Assembly: GCA_943704415.1 (NCBI GenBank)
Contig: CALSCO010001733.1
Span: 1 to 17,314, forward strand
DNA from: Parvularia atlantis
Lineage: Eukaryota > Opisthokonta > Rotosphaerida
DNA: 17,314 bases
Direction of reading: 5' to 3'
Below the pieces are notes generated by a model. That model was not told the DNA's origin. It worked only from the letters and a program-made list of their open reading frames with translations, and made no database searches. Shown piece after piece: positions 16,501 to 17,314 of the stretch. Numbering within the stretch: position 1 is the stretch's first letter; the number at the start of each line of letters is the position of its first letter. Made by a program: the position numbers and the translations under genes.

Positions 16501-16927
16501 TGCGCTCGACGCTTTTGTCCCCCTTCTTGCTTGCCGGGCGGCGCGGCGCCCAAGCGCGCGCCCAAGCGCAACCTCAGCGACGCGGCGCGCTGCACGGCGT
16601 GTCTGCGCAGCTCGCTGTGCGTTTGTGGGCTACGGCTGTCGTGTGCGCCGCAGCGCCGCGCCTCTCAGCGGCCTCTGCTCCTGTGCAGGTGGGGCTGCCG
16701 CGCTCTCGGCGCACCGCGTCCTTTCGTCCTCGCCACACGTCTGGCCCCGCGCCCAGCCAGCTGCGCGTGTGTGCGGCGCTGCGGGCGGCGTGCGGTGGTA
16801 GCACGATTGGCGCGTTGGGCGCTTGTTCGTGCGTCTGGTCGCGCCGTGTGCCGCGTCCGCTGCGCCTGCCCTTCCTGTCGTTGCTCACACCCGACGCGTC
16901 GCGCACACAGGCGACCGCCGCGTGCGC
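16501..16927 (+). other. GC-rich stretch upstream of the SANT-like gene, possible 5' leader with an intron
   Basis: No recognised protein is encoded here on either strand. A typical intron could run from GTGCGTCTGG at 16829 to the CACACAG acceptor ending at 16910 (CTCAC branch-like motif), which would place a 5' leader intron just before the ATG at 16928. A Cys-containing reading near 16565-16630 (RCTACLRSSLCVCG) was seen but has no support. Confidence 0.4.
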
Positions 16928-17314
16928 ATGCCGCCGAAGCAGTCCAAGAACACGGCACCGTCGGTGCAGTCGAACGAGAACGCCGGCGGCTCGCCGTCGG
17001 ACGAGCCTGAGAGCGGCGACCTGCAGAAGGGCTTCTGGACGCTGCCCAGGCTGAGCATCCTCGTCGACCTCGTCGGGGAGAAGATGAAGGACTCCGCCGC
17101 CGAGAACGGGCTGAAGCCGACGGACTGGCAAGCCGTCGCCGAGGCCTGCGCGAAGAAAGACAAGCTGAACAGAACCGTCTCCGTCAAGCAGATCAAGTCT
17201 GCATGGCAGCAGGTGCGCGGCGCAGGTGCAGAGCGTGTTCTGACGATCACGCATCGAGCAGCGCATCATGAAGATGTACAAGGGCATCTTGCGCCTACGC
17301 GACATGTCCGGCTT
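16928..17314 (+). CDS. Myb/SANT-like DNA-binding protein, 3'-partial
   Basis: From ATG 16928 the frame encodes a Ser/Gln-rich head (MPPKQSKNTAPS), then a trihelix-like Myb/SANT domain: KGFWTLPRLSILVDLVGEKM, GLKPTDWQAVAEACAKKD and VSVKQIKSAWQQ. Intron 17213-17261 (GTGCGC donor, CTGAC branch, CAG acceptor, phase 0) joins this to IMKMYKGILRLRDMSGF. The last part matches the family's third helix and its typical LxxxSGFGWD ending, cut by the window end. Domains of this kind occur in plants, fungi and oomycetes, often in transposon-derived or Harbinger-associated proteins. The rest of the protein is outside the window, so host gene versus mobile-element gene cannot be decided. Upstream lies the repeat-bearing AT-rich island. 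Confidence 0.78.
   Translation, partial: MPPKQSKNTAPSVQSNENAGGSPSDEPESGDLQKGFWTLPRLSILVDLVGEKMKDSAAENGLKPTDWQAVAEACAKKDKLNRTVSVKQIKSAWQQVRGAGAERVLTITHRAAHHEDVQGHLAPTRHVRL

Noticed and set aside
16574-17305. A 243-codon minus-strand open frame across the SANT-like gene
   Set aside because: The + strand reading matches a known domain fold with a proper intron; the minus frame has no recognisable motif.
1-17314. CRISPR arrays, bacterial operons, ribosome binding sites, rRNA or tRNA genes
   Set aside because: None seen. The intron-rich genes and eukaryotic families exclude a prokaryotic reading, and no cloverleaf or rRNA-like segment was noticed by eye.

Overview
This window is nuclear DNA from a very compact, GC-rich eukaryotic genome. 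Ten genes can be assigned to a family or carry a recognisable domain, and there is one weaker candidate. Most genes are split by introns of about 44-76 bases. I joined the exons by hand, using reading-frame continuity and remembered family sequences. The resulting models have natural lengths: SCCPDH-like 432 aa, thiamine pyrophosphokinase 246 aa, dymeclin 669 aa, kynurenine aminotransferase 415 aa and eIF4E2-like 254 aa. Dymeclin, CC2D1 and eIF4E2 (4EHP) occurring together suggests an opisthokont or related protist, possibly an early-diverging fungus or a unicellular holozoan, rather than a yeast. I cannot name the organism.

Layout: a 5'-truncated polyglutamine bHLH factor (+, 1-1419); an SCCPDH-like oxidoreductase with ten introns (+, 1480-3346); a TG repeat; an intronless GT61 glycosyltransferase (-, 3456-5009); a CXC cysteine-rich protein of unknown function (+, 5038-6135); thiamine pyrophosphokinase (-, 6230-7187); dymeclin with 13 introns (+, 7221-9977); CC2D1 with 11 introns (-, 10009-12900); eIF4E2 (+, 12939-13938); a candidate unknown gene (-, 13977-14486); kynurenine aminotransferase (-, 14534-16123); an AT-rich, repeat-bearing island (16124-16500) followed by GC-rich leader-like DNA; and the start of a Myb/SANT-like protein gene (+, 16928 to the window end).

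Genes are packed with 28-109 bases between them. Three divergent pairs have start codons separated by only 28, 33 and 38 bases, and three convergent pairs have stops 31-94 bases apart. Introns use a donor of the form GTGCGY in about two thirds of cases and almost never GTAAGT. A CTGAC or CTCAC branch-like motif usually lies 10-25 bases before the acceptor.

The genes do not form a pathway. They are mostly housekeeping: membrane traffic (dymeclin at the Golgi, CC2D1 with ESCRT-III), cofactor and amino-acid metabolism (TPK, KYAT), cap-dependent repression (eIF4E2), glycosylation (GT61) and transcription (bHLH, SANT-like). The least explained elements are the CXC protein's conserved-looking C-terminal part, the candidate gene at 13977-14486, the AT-rich island with four TCAATATC copies, and the splice-site and gene-spacing habits of the genome.
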